The translations under genes and the position numbers were made by a program. The notes beneath the pieces were generated by a model. That model searched no databases. It had not been told where the DNA came from and saw only the letters and a program-made list of their open reading frames with translations. A DNA stretch of 64,000 bases, from assembly GCA_020638995.1 (NCBI GenBank), contig JACKHM010000001.1, positions 3,162,001-3,226,000 on the forward strand, read 5' to 3'. The DNA comes from Planctomycetaceae bacterium. Its GTDB lineage: Bacteria > Planctomycetota > Planctomycetia > Pirellulales > Pirellulaceae. This document shows, piece after piece, positions 34,201 to 46,200 of the stretch. How positions within the stretch are numbered: the first letter of the stretch is position 1; every line of letters begins with the position of its first letter.

Positions 34201-37200
34201 CGTCAGAGCCGTGGTGTCGAACGTGCCGCCGTCCACAGAGTCCGGAGTAAAGTTCGCGCCGTCCGCGCCCGCGTCACCCGTGATCGTCACCGTATCCGCG
34301 TCCGTGCTCGGATCGCCGCCGTTCACCGTGATCGCCAACGCCGTCAGATCGTTCAGGTCCAGATCGACATCGTCGTCACCCGCCAGACCGTTCAACGTCA
34401 CGCTGGCGAAGTCCACGTAGCTCACCGCCGGACCACCGTCGATGCTCAGCGTGAAGTCGTTCGTATCGCCCGCCGTATTGCCCACCAGCGTGATATCGTT
34501 ATCCGCGTTCGTGGCGTTAATCGTGAGATCCGCCGTCGCGCTGCCATCCCCGTCGACGGTAATACCTTCAATCCGATCGAAGCTGACCGCAGCATTCGTA
34601 CCCACGACGAACGAGCCTTCATCGTTCTGAGCGCCCGCAGTAAACGCGACCGCAGCAGCACCGGAGTTCACCGTCAGCGTATCGCCACTGCCAATCGGAT
34701 CGTTCCCATCAATGAAGATCGGAATCGCAGCGGGGGTCACCGTGAAGTCATCCGAGCCTTCATGACCCAAGACTTCCAGTGCGTCCACCGTGGCGTAAGT
34801 CACGCGCTGCGAAGTACCGATGTCGACCATCGTGCCATCCGCCGTAATCGCTTCGCCTGCCGTGCTGCCGTGAACGCGAAGCGTATCGGTGCTTGCGCCA
34901 CCGTTGATCGTCAGCGTCGCGTCGCTGGCCGTCGTACCCAGGTTCGTGAATGTCAATGTTGGCCCGACGCCGTTCACGCGCACCGTACCACTCGTCGCCG
35001 ACAACGGAGTCACGTCCAGCACGTCGGCTCCCGAGGTTCCCGTAATCGTCAGCGACTCGGCGCCATTGGTCGGAGGAGTGATACCGTTTAGTTGCAGCGA
35101 TACCGTCTCCAGGTCGCTTCCTGCCACACCCAGGTTCGTTACACTGATCGCATCTCCATCTATCGCCGTGGCTCCGTTCCCGTCGATCGACAAGTCTTCG
35201 ATGCCAGTCAAGGTCACGTTACCCGTGACGATCCCGCTCACCAAGTCTGCATTGGCGCCGATCGTCAAGCCAATTGTGTCATTGGCTGTTGTACCTTTGA
35301 GCATCACATGGTCACTGCCCGATGCGCCGCCTGCCAAGGTAATGTTGGTGTAAGGCGAAGCATCTACGACGAACGAGTCGTTGCCATCCAAACCATCGAT
35401 CACCAAGTTTGCAAGCGAGGTGCGTGCGATCGTCGTTCGCCCTGTTGTTTGGACGTTACCGCTGGTCGCGACCGTAAATTCGTCATCGCTCGCGGTACCA
35501 CGTACCGTGAGCGTGCCGCTACCGCTCAACGTCACAGTATCGCTACTTCCATCGCCCTCGAACGAAATCGGAATCGTGTCCGTCTGAATCAGACCATCGT
35601 CGGCTGCCACCCCCGGCGTATAGATGTAGTCGGTCGAGCCACTGATTGAGATTCCCGTATTGCTGACTTCGACTAAATGCAGGGCCTCAATATCGGTTCC
35701 GTAGTTCACCGTGACCGAAGGCTCAGCGTTCGTCACCTTTCTCGTCGCGGTGTCAACGGTCAACACGCTTGCTTGCGTTCCGTTCACGATCAGTGTGTCG
35801 CTCCCGCTGTCGCTCGGGTCACCACCATTGACGCTGATACTTGTCAAGCCCGCCGGTTGAGTTCCATTGCGAAGGCTGATCGAGTCGTCGCCGCCACCTG
35901 CGTTGATAACGAGGCTAACCTTGTTCGTAAACTCGATCGACTCGTAAGCATCAATCGCAACCAAGCCCGTTGCTAGTTGATCCGCGTTACTCATACCTGG
36001 GGTCGGATCAAAGATCGGGTGTCCGTCGCTTAGAGAGTTGGGACCGACGTTATAGCTGATGGCGTTGTTGCTGCCTGTCGCATTGACAGTCAAAGTTTGC
36101 GCCGCCGTAGCGTCCTGAATTGGTTCGAGACCCGTGAAGTGAACGGTTTGTGATGCGGTGGCCGTCGCATGCACGACCGTTCCGGCATCAACCGCCGGAC
36201 CGATGTCGTAAGTGACCGCCGTCAAATCGGTTGACCCCAGGAACTCGAGACTGTCGTCACCGGCACCGCCGTCGTAGTGAATGAAGTCGGTCAAATCGAC
36301 CAATCCGTTCGAGTTGTCGATCCGCAGTGTATCGTCGCCCGCATGCAGGTTGATGATCAACCCCTTGGTCGTCGGCAGGTCGAACGTCGAACTACCGGAT
36401 CTCGGCACCGAAGGCTGAGACCAGGCAACGACCAGATCGCCGGAGCCATCCAAGCTGACGGTCACCACGTCACGCACACCGTCTTCACCTTGGAACGTAA
36501 CGACGTTCGTGAGTGGATCGACGAAGAAACCATACTCGAAAGCAATCGTCAATTCCGTTGCCGCGGATTGCGAGCTGATGTTGCCCGCCAAATCTTCGAC
36601 CTCGACTCTGAAGTCATAGGTATCGTCTTTCAGAACCGCCGAAGTAATTTGCCAAGCGCCCACACCGTCGCTTGCCGTCCCCGAAGTTTCATCGCTACCC
36701 ACGAATCCCTCTCCCACCAGTTCCCCGTCCGCAAAGAGTCGTATCTTCGCATTTGCCTCGGCGGTTCCCTGGAAGGTTGGATTGATGATTGATGTGATGC
36801 CATCGCCTAGAGGCAATGTGTCGCTAGAGATTTCCAAGATGGGTGCGCCGGGCATGTTGGGCGCCGTACGGTCGATGGTGACTACCAACTCTTCGCTCTG
36901 CACGCTCGTATTGCCTGCCGTGTCCGTCGATTCCACGCTCAACAAATGTGTGCCCTCTGTCAGCGCCAGCGAACGCACATTGATGTTCCCAACCGCCGAT
37001 GTGAATGGACCATCGATGATCGTGTTGCCGTCCTTGATGACAACCGAAGTACCCGCGTCTGCCGTGGCCGTGAAGGGAACCGTGTTCGCCTGCTTCGTCA
37101 CATTGTCCAGGTCGCTCATCCCACTGTCGTTCGCGGGCAGCAAGTCCAGCGTCGGACGCTGAGGAGAAACCGTATCGACTGTCACCGTCAGCGTGTTCGT

Positions 37201-40200
37201 CTGCGCCGCGTTGATGTTCCCCGCCAGATCCTCGATCTCGACGCCAATCGTATGAGCGCCGTCCGACAAGGCGACCGTTTCGATCTCCCAGGTCCCGTTG
37301 CTGCTCACCACACCCTGGCCGATGATCGTGCTGCCAACCATCAAGCGGACCTTCGCATTCGCCTCCCCCGTACCCGTCAGCGTCAATTGGTTCAAACCCG
37401 TCAAATCATCCGAATTGCTGCTCCCCGTATCACTCGTCGCCAACAAGTCCGGGGCCGCAGGATCGGCCGGTGCCGTGCGGTCAATCACCACCACCAACTC
37501 TTCACTCTGAGTGCTGATGTTGCCTGCCGTGTCCGTCACCACCACATTCAACAAGTGCGTACCTTCCGACAGGTTGATCGTGACGACATCCGTACCCGTC
37601 GACGTGTAAGAAGTCGTGCCGTTCGCAACCGCATTCAACGTCACCAGGGTCAGCGGCGTATTGCCATCCTTCACCACCACCGTCGTACCCGCCTCCGAAG
37701 TAATCGTGAACGGAACCGCATCCGCCTGCTTCGTCACGTTGTCCTGATCGCTCATCCCGCTGTCGTTCGCGGGCAGCAAGTCCAGCGTCGGACGCTGAGA
37801 GGCCGTCGCATCCACCGTCACCGTCAGCGTGTTCGTCTGCGCCGCGTTGATGTTCCCTGCCAGATCCTCGATCTCGACGCCAATCGTATGAGCGCCGTCC
37901 GACAAGGCGACCGTTTCGATCTCCCAGGTCCCGTTGCTGCCCACCACACCCTGGCCGATGATCGTGCTGCCAACCATCAAGCGGACCTTCGCATTCGCCT
38001 CCCCCGTACCCGTCAGTGTCAATTGACGCAGGTTCGTCAAGTTGTCCGTACTCGAAGAGCCCGTATCGCTGGTGGCCAACAAGTCCGGGGCCGAAGGATC
38101 GGCGGGCGCCGTACGGTCGATGGTGACTACCAACTCTTCGCTCTGCACGCTCGTATTGCCTGCCGTGTCCGTCGATTCCACGCTCAACAAATGTGTGCCC
38201 TCTGTCAGCGCCAGCGAACGCACATTGATGTTCCCAACCGCCGATGTGAATGGACCATCGATGATCGTGTTGCCGTCCTTGATGACAACCGAAGTACCCG
38301 CGTCTGCCGTGACCGTGAAGGGAACCGTGTTCGCCTGCTTCGTCACATTGTCCAGGTCGCTCATCCCACTGTCGTTCGCGGGCAGCAAGTCCAGCGTCGG
38401 ACGCTGAGGAGAAACCGTATCGACTGTCACCGTCAGCGTGTTCGTCTGCGCCGCGTTGATGTTCCCCGCCAGATCCTCGATCTCGACGCCAATCGTATGA
38501 GCGCCGTCCGACAAGGCGACCGTTTCGATCTCCCAGGTCCCGTTGCTGCTCACCACACCCTGGCCGATGATCGTGCTGCCAACCATCAAGCGGACCTTCG
38601 CATTCGCCTCCCCCGTACCCGTCAGCGTCAATTGGTTCAAACCCGTCAAATCATCCGAATTGCTGCTCCCCGTATCACTCGTCGCCAACAAGTCCGGGGC
38701 CGCAGGATCGGCCGGTGCCGTGCGGTCAATCACCACCACCAACTCTTCACTCTGAGTGCTGATGTTGCCTGCCGTGTCCGTCACCACCACATTCAACAAG
38801 TGCGTACCTTCCGACAGGTTGATCGTGACGACATCCGTACCCGTCGACGTGTAAGAAGTCGTGCCGTTCGCAACCGCATTCAACGTCACCAGGGTCAGCG
38901 GCGTATTGCCATCCTTCACCACCACCGTCGTACCCGCCTCCGAAGTAATCGTGAACGGAACCGCATCCGCCTGCTTCGTCACGTTGTCCTGATCGCTCAT
39001 CCCGCTGTCGTTCGCGGGCAGCAAGTCCAGCGTCGGACGCTGAGAGGCCGTCGCATCCACCGTCACCGTCAGCGTGTTCGTCTGCGCCGCGTTGATGTTC
39101 CCTGCCAGATCCTCGATCTCGACGCCAATCGTATGAGCGCCGTCCGACAAGGCGACCGTTTCGATCTCCCAGGTCCCGTTGCTGCCCACCACACCCTGGC
39201 CGATGATCGTGCTGCCAACCATCAAGCGGACCTTCGCATTCGCCTCCCCCGTACCCGTCAGTGTCAATTGACGCAGGTTCGTCAAGTTGTCCGTACTCGA
39301 AGAGCCCGTATCGCTGGTGGCCAACAAGTCCGGGGCCGAAGGATCGGCGGGCGCCGTACGGTCGATGGTGACTACCAACTCTTCGCTCTGCACGCTCGTA
39401 TTGCCTGCCGTGTCCGTCGATTCCACGCTCAACAAATGTGTGCCCTCTGTCAGCGCCAGCGAACGCACATTGATGTTCCCAACCGCCGATGTGAATGGAC
39501 CATCGATGATCGTGTTGCCGTCCTTGATGACAACCGAAGTACCCGCGTCTGCCGTGACCGTGAAGGGAACCGTGTTCGCCTGCTTCGTCACATTGTCCAG
39601 GTCGCTCATCCCACTGTCGTTCGCGGGCAGCAAGTCCAGCGTCGGACGCTGAGGAGAAACCGTATCGACTGTCACCGTCAGCGTGTTCGTCTGCGCCGCG
39701 TTGATGTTCCCCGCCAGATCCTCGATCTCGACGCCAATCGTATGAGCGCCGTCCGACAAGGCGACCGTTTCGATCTCCCAGGTCCCGTTGCTGCTCACCA
39801 CACCCTGGCCGATGATCGTGCTGCCAACCATCAAGCGGACCTTCGCATTCGCCTCCCCCGTACCCGTCAGCGTCAATTGGTTCAAACCCGTCAAATCATC
39901 CGAATTGCTGCTCCCCGTATCACTCGTCGCCAACAAGTCCGGGGCCGAAGGATCGGCCGGTGCCGTTGTGTCGATGATGATGATCATCGCATCGGAGACA
40001 ATTGTGCGGCCCGTGGCAGTCGGAGTCGCTCCATCGGTGATCGTCGTGCGTGCCGCAACGCTGTAGGTACCGGCCCCAAGCGCCGCACTCGTTGTCGTCC
40101 AAGTTGTGGAGACGGCATTGCGCGATGCCGTCTCGATGGTGAATGCCCCGCTGGTTGTGTTCGTAATCACGAATTCGACGTCCACACCGGTTGCCGGCGC

Positions 40201-43200
40201 GGTATCCTGCGTGACTCCCAATGCCGCCAGATCTGCGGTGACCGTGAAAATCGGCGTCGTATCGTTCGTGACGTTGTCGCTGTTGGACGAACCGCTGTCG
40301 GAGGTGGCGACGAGGTCGACCGTATTCGGAACAGGCGCGGCAAAGTTTTCGATCTCGAGCGAGTAGCTGTTGGGATCGTCGGCACTAGAAACGATTACAT
40401 AGTAGATCTGGCCTGCTACAACTGGCATGGTTAACATTTCGCCGGTCGCAGTGCTCGTGTTGGTCGTCACGATCGAATCGCCGGAGGCGCCCTGGATCGC
40501 AATGTTCAAATTGCCAACCCCTGACGCAGTTGAATCGGGATGGAAAATGGTAACGGCCAGCGAACCCGAGGCATGTGCCGTGACTTGGTAGTAGTCCAGG
40601 TCCGTCGCGGTACCGGTAGAATGGAGGGTCGAGCCGGTTACGGTTATCTCGCTCTCCGACCCAAGTACTGTCGCGGTCGCGAGCGTGTCGTTCGCTTCGA
40701 GCAGATCCGGCAGCAGGTAATTCGTACCGTCGATGCGGAGCAGCTCCACATTATCGAAGCTGACGGGCTGCCTACCGGTCACCGCGACATTCCCCGAGTC
40801 GTTCTCTGGACCGACGTTGACAACGAATCCGGCACCAGTCACCACATTCAAAATGTCGCCGCCGGTTTGTTGGAGTTGCCCGATCGGGTCGCCTGCATCA
40901 ACCGAGATCGGAATCGTCCCAGCGGTTGCGGTAATCGTGTCGATACTGTCGCCGCTGTGGACCGCCACCGACTCGACAGCCGAAAAATCGATCGGCAACC
41001 GAACGATTGTATCCGCCGTCAGGCTCACGACCGAGTCGCTGATCGCGATCGTGTCAGGATCGCTGGTCCCTACGACAGTGATTGAATCGGCTCCGGCACC
41101 GCCGGTGACCGTCAGTCGTCCGGCAGTCGCCGCGCTATCGAGACCGCTCACGTTGATCGTCGGCCCGCCCTCGCTGCGAGTGATGGTACCGGCCCGCGCC
41201 GTGAGAGGAGTGAAAGTGATCGTGTTGCTGCCGTCGGCAAGCGAGATGTCAATCGTGTCGGCGTCGCTCGTTGTGTCGGTGTCACCCGCGTTGAGGTTCA
41301 ATTCCTGCACATCGGTCGGAGAACCGTAACCGCTTACGGTGAAAGTGTCAGCGGTCGTTGTGTTCGTTCCATTCAGTGTCACGTCCTCGATACCGCTGAG
41401 GCTAATCGCACCCGTGGCAACGCCCGTGATCTGGTTTGTGTTGAAGTTAACTACTGCGTTCGGATCGGTTACCGAAACCGAATCGCTACCAGGGCCATTA
41501 TCACCACCGATGACTGTGATGCCACTTGCGAATGGAGCGCCGGTAGCAATCGAGATTGTGTCATCGCCACCACCAGCGTTGATGACTAGCGACGAAGCAG
41601 CTGATGCATCGACGACGCTGTTGTTACCCAACGCATCCGTCACGGTCACGAGTCCGGTCGCACCGACATTTATCGTATCGTTCCCCTCCGTGCCCTGGAC
41701 GGCGATCGTGGTCCCCGTCAGGTTTGCATCTTCGACATGCAGGTAACTGAGCGCTAGCAACGCGTGACCGCCTGTATCGAACGGCTGAATCGTGCCTGCT
41801 TCAGATCCGGCAGTCGTGACGGATGCGGGACTGTTCGTTGCGTTCAAAACATCTGTCGGATTCGCAGCGCCCTCTTGCGCATCGACCGTAACGGATTCGA
41901 TATCGGTCAGGATGTAGTTGACCGTTCCCGTGTTCGTGATGTCAAGCTGCGCATCGTTGTTCGTGCTTGCCGTGTACGCGATCGTGTCAAGGACATTATC
42001 GGCTCCCAGAATCGAAACCGAGTCGCTCGCCGCGGGTGATCCACCGTCGAGTGTGACGTCGTCGAGCCCCCAGTTGGCAAAGTGACCGATCGAGAAATGG
42101 TCATCGCCGCCGAGACCGATCAGTTCGATGTCGCTGCTCGTGCTGCCTAACGCGGCGAAGCTCACGGTCGGTCCCGCATCGACACGAGCGTTGCCGGACA
42201 GGGAAGCGGTTCCGGAGAGCGTAAAGACGTTCGAGGCACCAGTACCATTCAAAGTCAGTTTATCACTGCCCATGCCGCCGCCGCCGTCGATCCCGATCGC
42301 TTCGGTATTCGTGAAGTTGACCTCCGTTGCCGGAGAAGCTGCCAACGTGACGCTGATCGTGCCCGCGTCGCTGGTCGCGCCCGGTGAAATGGTGTAGGTG
42401 TCACTCCCGTCCGCCGTACCGGTCAATTTCAGCGTATCGCTCGCGGACGGTACACCCAAATCGACGTTGATCGTCGTGGGTGCCTTGTTATCGGCGGCCG
42501 CGGTCGATTGAGGCGTCAAGGTCAACATGTCGTCACCATCGCCAAGCTGGAAAGCGATGCTCGGGAGCGCGGTCAGTTGAGCCAGCGTCGGTACGTTACC
42601 AGCCGTGCTGCTGGACGTTGCTCTCAGCGCTGCATGAACCTGAACCAGTTGCGTGCCCGCTGGCGAATCGATATCGATCAGCTCGTTGGCGTGCGGCGTG
42701 ATGCTGCTCACATCCGCACTCGGATTGTTGTAAGTAAACCCGGCGTTGGTGAACTTCGCCGTGACTTCATCGTTTCCGCTGGTCCCAGCGATTGTCAACG
42801 TATCGTTTTCACCGCTGACGGCGTCGTTGAAGAAGAAGGAGAAATCTTCCAACGTGGTGAAGTCGATCGTGGCGATGTTCGAGCTGTCCGTGGCGTTGGT
42901 GACTCGCAATTGCCCCGCGCCAGTCGTGGTCGTCGGAGCCAGTACAACCGCTTCGCTGACGCCATCGCGGCTGCCGTCGGGTGTGTTATCGACCAGCGAA
43001 ATACCGGGCTGCGTCGCCGTATCTCGTTCGATATTGCCATAGAACAGATGGTCTCCATTCGTCTCGCCGGTCGATCCGCCATCCACGGTAACCGCGATGC
43101 CCCAGCCGCCAGTCGTATTGTCCGCCCAAGGATCGATCGTGATCTGGTCGTCACCGCCAGCACCCGTGATGTTCAAGAAGCCGACGCTGCGGAAGCCGAT

Positions 43201-46200
43201 CGGGCTCGATCCATTGATCAGCAAGTAAAACTCGTTCGCACCATCCGCATCGCCACCGCTGATTGAACCATCCACATCGCCGCCAAAGAACATGAATTCG
43301 TCGACTTGATTCGCGTTCGCGCCGTTGTTGTCGCCGATCACGTTCACGATGCCGTTGGTCGAACCGGGCGTGAGCGTCAGCAGTTCGATACTATTGGAAC
43401 TGACCGGCTGCGTTGTGGTGACGCCCGCCGTGCTGCTGATCGATACATTGGGTGGATCCGTCGTGTCGCTGAAGACATTCAGAGCGCCACCGGGGAGTGC
43501 CGTTACGTTCAACCGGTCGCCAACGATCGGCGTGGTTGTTGGTTGCGGAGGCGCTCCGCCGTTGATCTGGAAGCGGAAACTGGTGGAGAGTGTGAGCGTG
43601 ATATCATCGGCGATGTTCGTGCCGCGGACACTCGCTTCCTCGCCCGTGTTCACGATCAATTCCGCGTCGGTTGCGGTCGGACCGGCGAACGAAACCGTGT
43701 CAATGTTCACATCGACCAGTTGTCCTTGCGAAATGTTGCTGGCGTTGAATCGTTCGATGCGAACGCGCGAATCGTTGACCGTGATGTCATCGTAGGCATC
43801 GGTCGTCCGAATCGCGGTGTTCGCACTGCCGAACGTATTGCCGCCCCAAGCCGACGTGGCGCTCACATTGTTGACCGTTACGCTACCAACTGTCGTGTTA
43901 CTTTGCGTCGAAGCGTTTACAACGATCTGATCGCTTCCGCCGCCCCCGGCCAACGTCAAGCCGCTCGCTACGGCACCGGCTTGCGTCCGCAACCCGGCCA
44001 AGCTGAGATCGGGACCCATAGCACCGCCGCCTCCCGCGATTCCAGGATTGTTCGCAGTCGCGGCTGTCGTGCCACCGTCGAGCAGTGGGCTGCCGTCCAG
44101 GAACACGTTGGCGGATGTGGCGGTGAGTGGTGTGACAGACAAAATGTCCGCAGCCGTGGTGCCGGTCACCCTAATCAGATCGTCGTTGACGCCATCGCCG
44201 ACGTAGTTGACTTGTTCCACCGCGTTGATGTCGATGGCGTTGGTATCACGCAGCCCCGTAACATCAATATCGCCACTGGCCTTGGTGGCATCGGCATAAG
44301 TGAGGCCCATCGTGCGGACACCATCCGCGGTTGCGTCGGCACGCAGATTCACGACATCGCGCGTTGTCGCCGCGCCGCCGTTCATCGTAAAGCTCTGAGC
44401 CGCATCCAAGTTAAATCCAGCCGCCCACTCGAATGTGAACGTGTCGTCGCCCGCATTCCCGTTAAACGTGTTGCTGCTGGTCGCCAGCATGTCAGTCGTC
44501 AGGCGACTGCCTCCTGCGGCCGTGGCGTTGGTGAACGTGTCATCGCCGCTGCCCCCTTGAATCGTGAAGTTCTCTAATTGGTCGGCACTCGCGATATTGA
44601 AGCGAATGTCGTTACCGACGAAAGCTCCGTCACCAAACTGAACGCCTGTTACCGGTGCGGCAAACGTGAAGATATACGTGTCGGCGTCGCTGTCCCCGGC
44701 GTCCGAGATATTGAGCGAATCGGTGCCTCCGTAGGTGTTGAAGTTCAACTGACCGTCGATGTTGTCGAGCGTTCCCGTCAACGCCGCTCCGTCGCTGGAG
44801 ATGTTGATCGTATCGTTACCGCTTGCCGTCGAAGGATCGGTGTCGATGTTATAGACAGTCCCCTGGTTGCTGCTTTGGATGTTCAGAATGTCGTTGCCGC
44901 TGCCAGCGAACAGATGCACGGTATCGATCAACGTGTAAGTGATATCTGTGCCGCCCGCCGCGTTGCCGGTCAGACCATCGATCGTGGTGGACGTCAGAGC
45001 AATCGTGTCACCCGTCGTATCATCCGAATCAACAACGAACAGCTCGTCGTTGCCAGCCTCATCGCCACCCGTGGGTGAAACGATCACAAGTGCCGTGATG
45101 TTATCAACCGTTCCACCGGCCGCTGGGCCGTTGCTGTCCAAAATGAAGTCGTCGTCACCCGCACCACCACGCAAGGTCAGCGTGGAAGTATTGGCGAGGT
45201 TCGTCGTGCTGCGAACGCGGATCGTATCGTCCGAAGTATCCGCCGTGCCGGTATTCACATCTCCATCCAGGACGATCGCAATCAATTCGCCCGCGGCACT
45301 GTTCTCCCCCGCGTCCAACGATTGCAAGTCGATCGTGTCCAAGCCACCCATGCCGTAGATTTCTAACGCCGTAAACGTGCCGACCGCGAAGTCGTACGTT
45401 TCAAACGGGAATGCTCCCGTTTGACCGCGCACACGTGTTGTAGCGTCTGGTTGAGCTCCGTCTGTATCCGTGGGATCTGGATCAAAGACTTCAATTGTGT
45501 TGTCGTTGTTATCGCCCAGAATTGTCAGCGTTCCACCCGCCGGACCACTGGCACTGATGGGCTCTAGCCCCGTGAAGTAAATGCGATGCGCGGAAGTACC
45601 GGCGCCGTTCGTTGTCAGTACTTCACCTTGCAGGTTGCCAGCCGTGTTGCCGCCTCCCGCGCCGTCTCCCATCGCGTAGGTCTGATTGACATTGCCCGTC
45701 GTGGCGTTGTCAAAGATGAATCTCAATGCGTCGTTACCACCCGTGCCACCGTCGAACAGAATGTTTGGCGTTCCCGGCAACAACGGATTGTTCGCGGCCG
45801 AAAAACCGCTGATGTCGCCCGCGAACGTCATGCGGCCATTCGATTCGTCGATGATCAGCGTGTCGTTATCTTGATTCGAACCGACGACATGCAGACCGTT
45901 CACGTCCGCCATCGGCCCGCTGTAGATCACCGATCCATCCAGCACGATCTCGAACGTGGTTGCATCGCCGCTCTTGAGCCGAATGCGAATCTCGTCGGCA
46001 TCCACGGCCAAGTCATCGTCGGTGATTGAGTTTTCTAAATCCACGACGATATTGAACGCTGCGCCGCCGGAAGACTCGTTGACCGTTTCAATACTGGAAT
46101 AGGTCACCGCCCGATGTTGAGCTCCCGTGCTGGTGAAGCTGTAGGCACCCGCGCCGGTGCCGCCCAGCGTTAGAGTTCGGGAGAGAATGTTGGTGTCGCT

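Larger units (their letters stand above)
17500..36200 (-). repeat. Six-copy super-repeat of about 950-1060 residues in the giant protein
   Basis: Two anchors recur once per unit. The (P/A)-(L/I/V)-S-F-D-x-I-E block is encoded near 19731, 22832, 25713, 28890, 31710 and 34573. The I-E-R-L-I-(Y/V)-D-G-E block is encoded near 19330, 22430, 25291, 28471, 31311 and 34159. Spacings are 2.8-3.2 kb for both series. Boundaries are approximate. Each unit also has D-D-D-F-D-x-D-x-N-x-L, F-T-P-D-x-V-D-x-G and V-E-Y-V-S-L-G elements. A more divergent seventh S-F-D-N-V-E block lies near 40755. Confidence 0.8.

Noticed and set aside
36860..39966. CRISPR-like array
   Set aside because: The repeat unit is 1,245 bp without spacers and is coding; no short regularly spaced repeats or cas genes are present.
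36946..40434. A 1,162-codon open frame on the + strand opposite the Ig-like array
   Set aside because: It is antisense to the giant gene, follows the 1,245-bp DNA repeat exactly, is Arg/His-rich and has no recognisable domain. It is the mirror of biased codon use in a repeated coding region.
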